Source: Thermodesulfobacteriaceae bacterium UBA6232 (GTDB lineage Bacteria > Desulfobacterota > Thermodesulfobacteria > Thermodesulfobacteriales > Thermodesulfobacteriaceae). From it: DNA of 17,330 nucleotides. Below are positions 1-7,012 of this stretch, piece after piece. Numbering within the stretch: the stretch's first letter is position 1; every line of letters starts with the position of its first letter. Location of the stretch: assembly GCA_002441555.1 (NCBI GenBank), contig DJWK01000006.1:1-17330 (forward strand), read 5' to 3'. The position numbers and the translations under genes are program-made. The notes beneath the pieces are model-generated. The model was not told where the DNA came from. It searched no databases and saw only the letters and a program-made list of their open reading frames with translations.

Positions 1-330
1 GCCCTTGGCGGACTTTACGATCTTCCCCATGGGGCCTGTCTTAGTATTGTTATCCCAGCTTGGATGAAATGGTATCTTCCTAAAAATCCTTCACAATTTG
101 AAAGATTTGCCAAAGAGGTCTTTGACTTGTCCACACCTGAAGAGGGTATTGAAGCTTTGAAAAACTGGTTCAAAAAAATAGGAAGCCCCGTAAGTTTTAA
201 AGAGGCTGGCCTTGATGAAAAGGCACTTGAGGAAACGGCAAGAATGACAGAAAAAATTGCCCCAGTATGGGACCTTGAGAAAATATATAATTACGAAACT
301 GCCAAAACCATTCTAAGCTATGCCCTTTAA
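1..330 (+). CDS. Iron-containing alcohol dehydrogenase, C-terminal fragment (YqhD/butanol dehydrogenase-like)
   Basis: The frame is open from the first base, so the gene begins before the window; 109 residues and the TAA stop are visible. The visible part starts ALGGLYDLPHGACLSIVIPA, which matches the metal-binding region of group III iron-dependent alcohol dehydrogenases (YqhD/BdhA type), where the histidine of the LPHG motif is an iron ligand. The remaining helical tail, with a PEEGIEALKNWF stretch and a KIAPVWDL segment, fits the usual C-terminal domain. Family members are cytoplasmic and reduce aldehydes or oxidise alcohols with NAD(P)H; the substrate cannot be told from this piece. An ATG at 64 lies inside the conserved domain and is not the gene start. 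The next gene has its own promoter-like sequence, so this gene is probably the end of a separate unit. Confidence 0.85.
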   Translation, partial: ALGGLYDLPHGACLSIVIPAWMKWYLPKNPSQFERFAKEVFDLSTPEEGIEALKNWFKKIGSPVSFKEAGLDEKALEETARMTEKIAPVWDLEKIYNYETAKTILSYAL

Positions 331-385
331 GTTTGCCCTTGAATAACAAAAGTTTCTTTTTACAGGCTTTATGAAGCGAGGTAAA

Positions 386-413
386 TTGTATAATTCCTTT
401 TATTTGCTATAAT
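386..413 (+). promoter_or_regulatory. Sigma-70-type promoter upstream of mqnE
   Basis: A TTGTAT -35-like hexamer (386-391) is followed after 16 bases by a perfect TATAAT -10 box (408-413), preceded by TGC. Transcription would be expected about seven bases after the -10 box, at about 420. That is only about two bases before the mqnE ATG at 422, so the mRNA would be almost leaderless. No Shine-Dalgarno sequence is visible before that ATG, which agrees with this reading. Confidence 0.6.
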
Positions 414-421
414 TCTCTTTA

Positions 422-1417
422 ATGCTTTCAAGAAAAGAATTAATTGAGCTATACAAAAAGGGTGATCTTTTTGAGCTTGGGCAAATTGCCCACGAGATTA
501 AAGAAAAAATTCACGGAAAGAAATATTACTATACCATCAATCGTCACATTAATTACACCAATATCTGTGTTCTTAACTGTAAATTCTGTGGGTATCACAA
601 AAAACCTGAAGAAGAGGGAGCTTACACTCTAAGTATTGAAGAAATCCTTGAAAGGCTCTCTCAGGAAAATTCTCTAAGGGAGGTTCACATCGTAGGGGGG
701 TTAAATCCAGCCCTTCCCTATGATTACTATTTAAACCTAATTAGAAAAATCAAGAAACTCAAGCCCTACATACGAATTCGGGCCTTTACCTGTGTAGAAA
801 TAGATTTTTTAAGCAAAATCAGTAAAAAATCCGTTGAAGAGGTTCTTTATGAACTAAAAGAGGCTGGACTTTCAGCCATTCCTGGAGGCGGGGCAGAGGT
901 TTTTTCAGAGAGAATTCGAAAGGAACTCTATCCAACCAAAATTAGTTCAGAAAGATGGATTGAAATTGCCAAAACTGCTCATAAACTTGGAATTAAAACC
1001 AATGCAACCCTTCTTTTCGGGCATATTGAAACTGTGGAGGAGGTTGTGGATCATCTTTTAAGACTAAGGGAGATTCAGGAAGAGACAGGCGGCTTTGAGG
1101 CCTTTGTTCCCCTTGCCTTTATTCCTGAAAATACCGAGCTTTCCCATTTAAGGGAACCCTCTTCCCAGAAGATACTTAAAACCATAGCTCTTTCAAGGAT
1201 AATACTTGATAATTTTCCCCACATTAAGGCTTACTGGGTTTTTCTTGGGATAGGGCTTTCCCAGGTGGCTCTATTATGGGGGGCTGACCACATCCACGGA
1301 ACAGTTATTGAAGAGAAAATAAGTGAGGCCATGAAAAGGGAACCAGTAAAAAAATTACCGCCTGAAGAAATAGAAAAACTCATTTACGAAATCGGAGGCC
1401 ACCCAGTATTGATATGA
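422..1417 (+). CDS. mqnE: Aminodeoxyfutalosine synthase MqnE (radical SAM)
   Basis: This 331-residue protein is a radical-SAM enzyme of the futalosine route to menaquinone. MqnE joins 3-[(1-carboxyvinyl)oxy]benzoate to the adenosyl radical from SAM, giving aminodeoxyfutalosine. The cluster-binding cysteines are C49, C53 and C56 (CxxxCxxC), just after an NRHINYTN segment. HIVGGLNP, PGGGAEVF and the C-terminal NFPHIKAYW and GADHIHGTVIEEK stretches match MqnE and separate it from the sister enzymes MqnC and CofH. The length is slightly below the usual 360 or so. The ATG at 422 is chosen because it lies eight bases after a TATAAT box and gives the expected N-terminus. The stop overlaps the start of the next gene by four bases (ATGA), so the two are probably translationally coupled. 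Having a quinone gene at the head of a glycosyltransferase operon is unusual. Confidence 0.93.
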   Translation: MLSRKELIELYKKGDLFELGQIAHEIKEKIHGKKYYYTINRHINYTNICVLNCKFCGYHKKPEEEGAYTLSIEEILERLSQENSLREVHIVGGLNPALPYDYYLNLIRKIKKLKPYIRIRAFTCVEIDFLSKISKKSVEEVLYELKEAGLSAIPGGGAEVFSERIRKELYPTKISSERWIEIAKTAHKLGIKTNATLLFGHIETVEEVVDHLLRLREIQEETGGFEAFVPLAFIPENTELSHLREPSSQKILKTIALSRIILDNFPHIKAYWVFLGIGLSQVALLWGADHIHGTVIEEKISEAMKREPVKKLPPEEIEKLIYEIGGHPVLI

Positions 1418-2301
1418 CCCACCTGGAGAAACCTCTCCTTTCTTTAATTATTCCTACCTATAATCGCCTTTCCTTGCTAAAGGAAACTTTAAATTCCGTT
1501 ATTTCCCAGGCTGAAAATAAACCTATTGAAATAATAGTTGTTGACGACGGTTCAGATGATGGCACATGGGTATACTTAGAGGAAATTAAAAAATCTTACT
1601 CTTATATAAAAATTGTCCGCCACGAAAAAAATCTGGGAGTCTCCTCAGCAAGGAATACAGGATTAAAATATGCTGAAGGCAAATATGTCTTTTTTCTTGA
1701 CTCAGATGATTTATTACTCAAAGGAAGCCTTGAAACACTTTTTAATTTGGCTTCTAATAACACTTATGAAGTTTACTTACTTAACAGCTTTCGTGAGAAA
1801 AGGGGTAAAAAAAAGTTTAAAAATTTTCCAGAAGAATCTAATCCTGTGAAAATTCTAAAATTTTTTCTTGAAGGAGCCTATTCAGAGGGTCTTTATCTGG
1901 TAAAAAGAGAGGTAGCCTTGCTTTATCCTTTTCCTGAAGATTTGAGAGTAAGGGAAGACTTTGTGGTTAAAGCCAAATGGTTATCCTTACATAAGCTTAA
2001 AATCTTAAACACACCTGTTGCTCTTATTAGGGAACATCCCGAGCGTTTACGATACAAAATTTATAATTATTTTGAAAAATCTTTAGCCTCGGTGGATTAT
2101 CTTTTTAAAGATTTACCATCTCAGTTTCAACCTCTTTATTCTTATGCTTTGTATCTCACTTATTTAGAACTTTCAAAAAAGGCCTTAAAATTAGGAAAGA
2201 AAAACCTTGCTTTAACATATTTGAAGGAAGCTAAAAAAAATTATCCTCGCGGAATATTTAGCTTTAAATTTTTAAAACTTTTGATAAAATTGGCCTTTTA
2301 G
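1414..2301 (+). CDS. Family 2 glycosyltransferase
   Basis: The 295-residue protein has a GT-A fold of glycosyltransferase family 2. It opens with SLIIPTYNR, followed by VVDDGSDDGT at 42-51 for nucleotide binding and FLDSDD at 94-99, which holds the metal-binding DxD. The GVSSARNTGL segment is also typical of this family. No membrane anchor is seen, so it should act on the cytoplasmic face of the inner membrane, adding one sugar to a lipid-linked or LPS core acceptor. Donor and acceptor cannot be told. The start overlaps the mqnE stop by four bases (ATGA), so it belongs to the same transcript. The C-terminal third (roughly 205-295) is Lys/Tyr/Leu-rich and not recognisable beyond the family level. 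Confidence 0.88.
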   Translation: MTHLEKPLLSLIIPTYNRLSLLKETLNSVISQAENKPIEIIVVDDGSDDGTWVYLEEIKKSYSYIKIVRHEKNLGVSSARNTGLKYAEGKYVFFLDSDDLLLKGSLETLFNLASNNTYEVYLLNSFREKRGKKKFKNFPEESNPVKILKFFLEGAYSEGLYLVKREVALLYPFPEDLRVREDFVVKAKWLSLHKLKILNTPVALIREHPERLRYKIYNYFEKSLASVDYLFKDLPSQFQPLYSYALYLTYLELSKKALKLGKKNLALTYLKEAKKNYPRGIFSFKFLKLLIKLAF

Positions 2302-2310
2302 TAATATAAC
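2281..2310 (+). promoter_or_regulatory. Possible internal promoter before the O-antigen ligase-like gene
   Basis: TTGATA (2281-2286) and TATAAC (2305-2310) are separated by 18 bases and lie across the end of the preceding gene. If used, transcription would start near 2317, giving a leader of about 30 bases before the ATG at 2346. In such AT-rich DNA a match of this quality can occur by chance, so this is a weak call. The gene may instead be transcribed only from the promoter upstream of mqnE. Confidence 0.3.
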
Positions 2311-2345
2311 AGAAATTAATTTTATTTAATTATTGACATAAGTTT

Positions 2346-3668
2346 ATGCAAAACAATTCTGTAAAAGTTTCAATTTTCAGCTTTAAAATATTAATCATTA
2401 TTTTTTCACTTATTACCATAAACTTGTTTTTTAAAAAAACGAAAGGGCTTTACTGGATTGCATCAGGATTGAGTCTTATCCTTTTCTTCTATCAAATTAT
2501 TTATTACAAAGATTTATTAAAAAGTATCCTTCAATCTCTTCCAAAAAGTTTTATTTTAAGCCTCCTTGCTTTTTATATATTTATAATCCCTTATGCCTTT
2601 ATTTCTCACTATCCTCTTGCCTCTTTAGAAGCTTTCTTTTTGAATTATTTTTCTTCTTTATTAATTTTTATACTTTTGGCCATTTATCTTTATACCATTC
2701 CTTTTGAAAAAATTATAAGATATCTTTTTATTCCTTTTTCCTTAATAAATTTATCAGCTAATATATACTATACTTTATTTCTTGTATACAAATGTAGATA
2801 TGAATTTTTCTGTTTTACAACTCAAGCCATAGACTTTATAAATTCTTCTTTGCTAAAAGGTATTGTAATTACCTCCTTTCCTTATGTTTTTTTCTTTTTA
2901 CTATTCATAGCCCTTGCCTTTCATACTTCCAGTAAAATAAAAGCTCTTTTTTTACTTACAGGATTCTATGATCTTTTTATGATTTTACTCCTCGGTAGAA
3001 GAGGGGCCCTTCTTGGCCTTTTAACAGGAGTCTTTTTTCTTATGGTTTTAACCAAAAATAAAAAAATTCGCTATAGCACCCTAATTTTTTTCTTCGTCCT
3101 TTTGGTAGGTCTTGGTGTTCTTCTTCCTACGAAGTTGGGTAAAGAGATTTTTATACGAGAGGATAAAATCAATTATCTTTTTACTTTTCAATATGAAAAA
3201 TTTGCTGAAGCTGGCTCTTTTGGACAAAGGCTCTATATCTGGCCAATATACATAAAAAAAATTCTTGAAGATCCCTTTTCAGGCACAGGCCTTGGAAGAA
3301 GAGTTCAAAAGAGAGCCCTTCCTCAAACCAATGAAAGGGCCCTCAAACTTGAGCATGCCCACAATATCTTTCTTAATCTTTCTTTACAAGCTGGCATCCA
3401 GTCTGCCCTTGCCTTTTTTATGTTATATTTAGTGGTCTTCACCCTGGCCTATCGTTTGTGGAAAAATACAGAGGAAAATCCCTTTACAGGGGCCCTATTT
3501 CTCTTTTTTATAGCCTATTTTGTAATGTCCCTTCTTGAAGGAACTGAAGAAGGCACAAGATTTACCCCTTTTTGGATGGCCCTTGGAATTTTGATAGGAG
3601 AATGGGCTAAAAATAAAAGTAAGGCCTCTCTCATAGAACAAAACAACTTTGAACATGGGAAAATTTAA
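2346..3668 (+). CDS. O-antigen ligase/polymerase-like membrane protein (WaaL/Wzy family)
   Basis: This 440-residue protein is strongly hydrophobic, with about ten to twelve predicted membrane segments. Its pattern matches the Wzy_C/O-antigen ligase family: GRRGALLG at 217-224 at the end of a membrane helix, then a large periplasmic loop holding R295 and the PFSGTGLG turn (310-317), then the AHN motif near 338-340 leading into a new helix. WaaL ligases use conserved arginines and a histidine in equivalent places to move lipid-linked O-chain onto lipid A-core; Wzy polymerases look alike, and the sequence alone does not separate them. It lies 44 bases after the GT2 gene and overlaps the start of the following GT4 gene, so it sits in an LPS assembly operon. 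No clear ribosome-binding site precedes the ATG. Confidence 0.82.
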   Translation: MQNNSVKVSIFSFKILIIIFSLITINLFFKKTKGLYWIASGLSLILFFYQIIYYKDLLKSILQSLPKSFILSLLAFYIFIIPYAFISHYPLASLEAFFLNYFSSLLIFILLAIYLYTIPFEKIIRYLFIPFSLINLSANIYYTLFLVYKCRYEFFCFTTQAIDFINSSLLKGIVITSFPYVFFFLLFIALAFHTSSKIKALFLLTGFYDLFMILLLGRRGALLGLLTGVFFLMVLTKNKKIRYSTLIFFFVLLVGLGVLLPTKLGKEIFIREDKINYLFTFQYEKFAEAGSFGQRLYIWPIYIKKILEDPFSGTGLGRRVQKRALPQTNERALKLEHAHNIFLNLSLQAGIQSALAFFMLYLVVFTLAYRLWKNTEENPFTGALFLFFIAYFVMSLLEGTEEGTRFTPFWMALGILIGEWAKNKSKASLIEQNNFEHGKI

Positions 3669-4788
3669 AACAGCCCTTTTTTTAGATAACAAAGGAAACA
3701 GGCGCCATCACCTTCAGCTTGAAGCTTTAGAGGAGGCAGGCCTTAATCCTTGTGTAATTGTTTTTAAAGATTTTCCCTCTAATAACTATTTAATTCAAAA
3801 AGGACACGAAAAAAAATTATTTTACCTTTCAAAAACCCGGGAAGAGGGTTTCCGCAAATTCTCTTTATACTTGGTCTGGGAATTGATAAAAATCTTTAAA
3901 AAAGAAAACATAAAAGTTGTTCTAACCCAGAGATGGCGTCTTGTTAAATATCTCGTGTTAGCTAAGCTTTTTTATCCGGAGCTTAAAATTATTTATTACA
4001 TCGTGATAGGTGGTCGTTTCAAAAGGTTAAGAAGAAGGCTTGGACTGCATTTTTTTTCTCCATTTATAGATAAGGTCCTTGTGAATAGTGTGGCACTTAA
4101 AGAGGAGATCTTAAGATACGGACTCTTTCCTTCCCAAAAAATTGATATTCTTTATTCTTCAGTTGATCCTTCGGAATTTGAAATTCCCTTTTCCCAAAAG
4201 GAAATTAGATTAAAATTAGGGCTACCAGAAAATCTCTTTCTCTTTGGAATGATTGCCTATTTTCGCAAGGAAAAGGATCAAGAAGGTTTAATAAAAGTTT
4301 TTTACGAGCTCCTTAAGGAAGGGATTTCTGCGGGCTTAGTTCTTGTCGGGGATGGACCAAATCTTGAAAAATGTAAAGCTCTTTGCAGGGAGTGGGGAAT
4401 TGAGGATAAGGTTTTTTTTGTAGGAAGAAGGCCTCTTGAGGAAGTGCCCCTCTGGTTAAAAGCACTGGATGTTTTTGTTTATGCAACCTTCAGAGAAGGT
4501 ATGCCCATGGCAGTTTTAGAAGCTATGGCTTCAGGTCTTCCCATAATTGCAACCTCTGCCGAGGGCCTTCCAGACATCTTTGACACCAACCTTAAATTAG
4601 GCTATCTTATACCCATAGGTGATTATGAGCGCATGAAAAAGGCCATGCGAGAAATCTATGAGCTTTTCCCTGAGGAGAGACAAAAAATGGGAGAGAATGC
4701 CAAAAAGAGACTTCTTGAAGGATTTTCAGTGAATCAATTAAAGAAAAAAACTGTCTCCATATTCAAAGAACTTCTTAAAAGGTCCTAA
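3655..4788 (+). CDS. Family 4 glycosyltransferase (GT-B fold)
   Basis: About 377 residues form the two Rossmann domains of a GT-B enzyme. The C-terminal donor-binding domain (about 190-377) is clear. It has GMIAYFRKEKDQEGLI, LVGDGPNLEKC, and the EX7E motif of GT4 enzymes with E281 and E289 in EGMPMAVLEAM, followed by GLPIIATSAEGLPD. The N-terminal acceptor domain carries a basic patch around RFKRLRRRLG (121-130), suited to contact with membrane phosphates. The ATG at 3655 is preferred to the TTG two codons upstream (3649). Either choice overlaps the end of the ligase-like gene, by 14 or 20 bases. It likely adds a sugar from a nucleotide donor to LPS core or O-chain at the inner membrane. Its TAA stop shares bases with the TAG of the gene coming the other way. 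Confidence 0.88.
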   Translation: MGKFKTALFLDNKGNRRHHLQLEALEEAGLNPCVIVFKDFPSNNYLIQKGHEKKLFYLSKTREEGFRKFSLYLVWELIKIFKKENIKVVLTQRWRLVKYLVLAKLFYPELKIIYYIVIGGRFKRLRRRLGLHFFSPFIDKVLVNSVALKEEILRYGLFPSQKIDILYSSVDPSEFEIPFSQKEIRLKLGLPENLFLFGMIAYFRKEKDQEGLIKVFYELLKEGISAGLVLVGDGPNLEKCKALCREWGIEDKVFFVGRRPLEEVPLWLKALDVFVYATFREGMPMAVLEAMASGLPIIATSAEGLPDIFDTNLKLGYLIPIGDYERMKKAMREIYELFPEERQKMGENAKKRLLEGFSVNQLKKKTVSIFKELLKRS

Positions 4789-6272
4789 GTTTCAGCATAT
4801 CTATTGAAATTAAACCAGGAAGAGAGAAGATAAAGGCGAATGTAAAGGCGTTGAAATAATTTATCCCTCTCGCACTGGGTTTCAATTTTCCTCCAAAGCC
4901 TTTCCATACCCTTTTTATCCCAGAGAGGGCAAGAAAGAACCATATCTCGCACATAATGCGGTGCGCTTTTTAGAAGCTTAAAGGCATCAAAACCGTAAGA
5001 GTATTTTCCAAGGACATCAGAATCAAGGTCAAGGGCTTCTTTTAAAAGTTTGCGTAAGATTAGTTTATTTTTAAGGGTTTTTCTATCAAAGAGATATTTT
5101 TCCGGAAGTTTTCCTATGTAGTCTGCAAGATCTTCATCACACCAGGGGAAAATAAGATCCAGATTGTAGGCCTGAGAAAAATTTCTTACTTTCTGAGTAA
5201 CAAGGGCATATTCTGCATGGGTCCCCCAGAGATCAGCTTTTAAATCCAAATAATCCCAATTTTTTCTTTCTTTCTCCCAATTTCTGAGAAAGCTTGTTAA
5301 ATCTACAGCCTCAGGATAGATCTCTCTGCAATCCCTTAAGGTAAGCCCGAGAAGATGATAAAAGGGATATTCACAGCGAAAAAGGGCTATTTTCTGAAAG
5401 GGATTCCCTGTATGTAAACTCTGAGCAAGGGGTCTAAGAGCCCTTAGGGAGGAATAATACCTCTGTCTGAAATATTCAACCCTTCGCGGGGTATGTCCAA
5501 AATAAATGTCATTTCCCGATCCATCTAAAAGGATTTTTCCTGAAAAATCAAAAGAAAGGGTATAAAGGGGATAAGCAAGGGAAACACCGTCCCCGCAGGG
5601 CAAAATTATTTCTGAAAAATATTTTTCCAATATTTTTAAATGAGTTTTATCCAATCTTTGAGGTAAAGGCAATTTATAATGTTTAAAACCAAGTCTCTGG
5701 GCAATTTTTCTTGCAACCTCGCTTTCATCCTTTCTATCACCAGTTGCAAGGGTTACACAGGTTACCTTATCTTTAAGTCCTGCTCGGGCTAAGGCAAGGG
5801 CAATGGTGTTACTGTCTTTTCCAAGGCTTTGAAAAAGAACCAAAGGGGTCTTTCCATCCCATTTTTTAAAAATCCCATTCAAAAGAAGCTTAAGCATCAA
5901 ATCTTCATCAGGGCTTAACAATTCATTCCTTAAAGCATTAAAAAAGAGAAATTCATGGGAAAAGGTAAATTTTATCTCGTCATTTTGGTATTCTATTCTT
6001 ACTCTATCACCAGTGGAGAGCACATAGAGGCTTTGAAAAATAGTGAAAGGGGTCGGCACAAAGCCGTATTGAAGAAAAAAGGTTATTCCAAAGGGTAAAA
6101 CCTTAAGTTTTTTTGGAAAAAGAGGATGCCCAAAAAGGCTTTTTAAGTCTTTGCTTAACAAAATTAATTCCTTTTCTTTGAGATAATAAATATAAAGAGG
6201 TTCTCCCACAGTAACAGGACCTTTCAAAGTATACGGAAGATTCTCTTTAGCAATTAAAGAGACCGTTTTCAT
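4785..6272 (-). CDS. Asparagine synthase-like protein with a truncated glutaminase domain
   Basis: This 495-residue protein has the ATP-pyrophosphatase (PP-loop) domain of asparagine synthase B. The SLGKDS loop is at 149-154 and the later DGSGND motif at 250-255, which corresponds to the SGEGxDE motif of AsnB. Residues 1-110 match only the last part of the class II glutaminase domain: GEPLYIYY, ELILLSKDLKSLFGHP and YGFVPTPFTIFQ correspond to the equivalents near residues 140-220 of AsnB. The first part, with the catalytic Cys2 that releases ammonia from glutamine, is absent. The protein is therefore unlikely to be a free-standing glutamine-dependent enzyme. It may use ammonia or another amine to make an amide on a sugar acid or other envelope substrate after ATP activation (inference). 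It starts with a four-base ATGA overlap with the kinase gene upstream, so the two are probably made together. Confidence 0.8.
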   Translation of the reverse strand: MKTVSLIAKENLPYTLKGPVTVGEPLYIYYLKEKELILLSKDLKSLFGHPLFPKKLKVLPFGITFFLQYGFVPTPFTIFQSLYVLSTGDRVRIEYQNDEIKFTFSHEFLFFNALRNELLSPDEDLMLKLLLNGIFKKWDGKTPLVLFQSLGKDSNTIALALARAGLKDKVTCVTLATGDRKDESEVARKIAQRLGFKHYKLPLPQRLDKTHLKILEKYFSEIILPCGDGVSLAYPLYTLSFDFSGKILLDGSGNDIYFGHTPRRVEYFRQRYYSSLRALRPLAQSLHTGNPFQKIALFRCEYPFYHLLGLTLRDCREIYPEAVDLTSFLRNWEKERKNWDYLDLKADLWGTHAEYALVTQKVRNFSQAYNLDLIFPWCDEDLADYIGKLPEKYLFDRKTLKNKLILRKLLKEALDLDSDVLGKYSYGFDAFKLLKSAPHYVRDMVLSCPLWDKKGMERLWRKIETQCERDKLFQRLYIRLYLLSSWFNFNRYAET

Positions 6273-6946
6273 AAAGGCTTTCCCTTAAGCCTTCTCTTTA
6301 TTGTTCGCTTTCTTATTCTGGATATCTTAAATTTTAGAAGAATTTTCTGAAAAATTGAAAGTTCTTGCATATTTTTTTCATAAAATTTTAAAAAGACCTG
6401 AAAATAAATAGGTCCTCTTTGTCCCAAATATTCTTCAAAGGAATAGCCAAGCTGAGAAAGATCTTTTACTTGATAGTAAAAAGCAAAAACTTTTGATGAC
6501 TTTACTCGGGCAACATCAAGAAAAGAGATCTTTTGTGAGGCTTCATCCCAGTAAAAGTGGTTGAGATAACAATCCTGATGAAAAAGAGAATTTTTGTGAA
6601 GTTGGCTTAAAAGTTCAGCTAAAGCCTTTAAATAAAGCTCAGAATCCTGAGAATCAGGAAGAATTTCTGAAAGGGGGGTTCCCATTAAGGCCTCTGTTGC
6701 AATAAAAACTCTTTCTTTTTCTTTTTTGAAAAAAAGGGGGGTCGGAACTGGATAACCCATCTCAGAAAGCAATTTGAGATTTTCCCACTCCCTTTCCCCT
6801 TCTTCAAGGTTAGAGAGATACATCTTTATAAAAATCTTTTTTCCCTCTATTTCATAACCATAGATTTTGCGATAGGCCTTCTGGTGAATAAAAAAGGGTT
6901 GAAAGAACTTTTCTAAGTCACTTATTTCAGTTATTTTTTCTTTCAA
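6269..6946 (-). CDS. WaaP-like lipopolysaccharide core kinase
   Basis: The 225-residue protein has a compact eukaryotic-like kinase fold of the WaaP/KdkA (lipopolysaccharide kinase) type. IFIKMY holds the probable ATP-binding lysine K41, and the following EREWENL has the helix-C glutamate. GYPVPTP is the hinge-side motif seen in WaaP. LFHQDCYLNHFYW (121-133) carries the catalytic D125 and strongly resembles the HRDCYICHF of heptose kinase RfaP/WaaP. D144 in FLDVAR should be the metal-binding aspartate. Such kinases phosphorylate heptose or Kdo in the inner core on the cytoplasmic side. The start is a TTG at 6946, because no ATG or GTG lies upstream in frame and the next methionine (M42) would remove K41. 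A possible AAGAGA ribosome site lies about ten bases before it. The C-terminus is very basic, suggesting membrane contact. Confidence 0.8.
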   Translation of the reverse strand: MKEKITEISDLEKFFQPFFIHQKAYRKIYGYEIEGKKIFIKMYLSNLEEGEREWENLKLLSEMGYPVPTPLFFKKEKERVFIATEALMGTPLSEILPDSQDSELYLKALAELLSQLHKNSLFHQDCYLNHFYWDEASQKISFLDVARVKSSKVFAFYYQVKDLSQLGYSFEEYLGQRGPIYFQVFLKFYEKNMQELSIFQKILLKFKISRIRKRTIKRRLKGKPL

Positions 6947-7012
6947 TATTAAAAGGTCTCTTTTGAAGAATTTTTAAACATATGTTAAATTCTATAAATT
7001 TTGAGGATCTAT
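6947..7012. promoter_or_regulatory. Divergent intergenic region with a near-palindrome
   Basis: This 66-base gap must hold promoters for both the kinase/asparagine-synthase-like pair (minus) and the GT4/kinase pair (plus). It contains a near-palindrome centred on AACATATGTT (6977-6986), with partly matching flanks (6974-6989), and a TATAAA (6993-6998) that could be a -10 box for the plus genes. No convincing -35 hexamer was found for either direction. The palindrome could be an operator, but this is inference. Confidence 0.35.
7003..7006 (+). promoter_or_regulatory. Ribosome-binding site that decides the GT4 start
   Basis: A GAGG lies six bases before the ATG at 7013. It fixes that ATG as the start rather than the TTG four codons upstream at 7001, which would overlap this site and has no ribosome-binding site of its own. 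Confidence 0.65.

Noticed and set aside
2333..2361. TTGACA at 2333-2338 as a -35 box for the O-antigen ligase-like gene
   Set aside because: It lies eight bases before the ATG at 2346, so its -10 partner would fall inside the coding region, and the sequence there (ATTCTG) is a poor match.
4785..6946. Lasso-peptide cluster suggested by the asparagine-synthase-like protein next to a kinase
   Set aside because: No transglutaminase-like leader peptidase and no short precursor gene is visible nearby, the flanking gaps are too small for one, and the neighbours are LPS enzymes.
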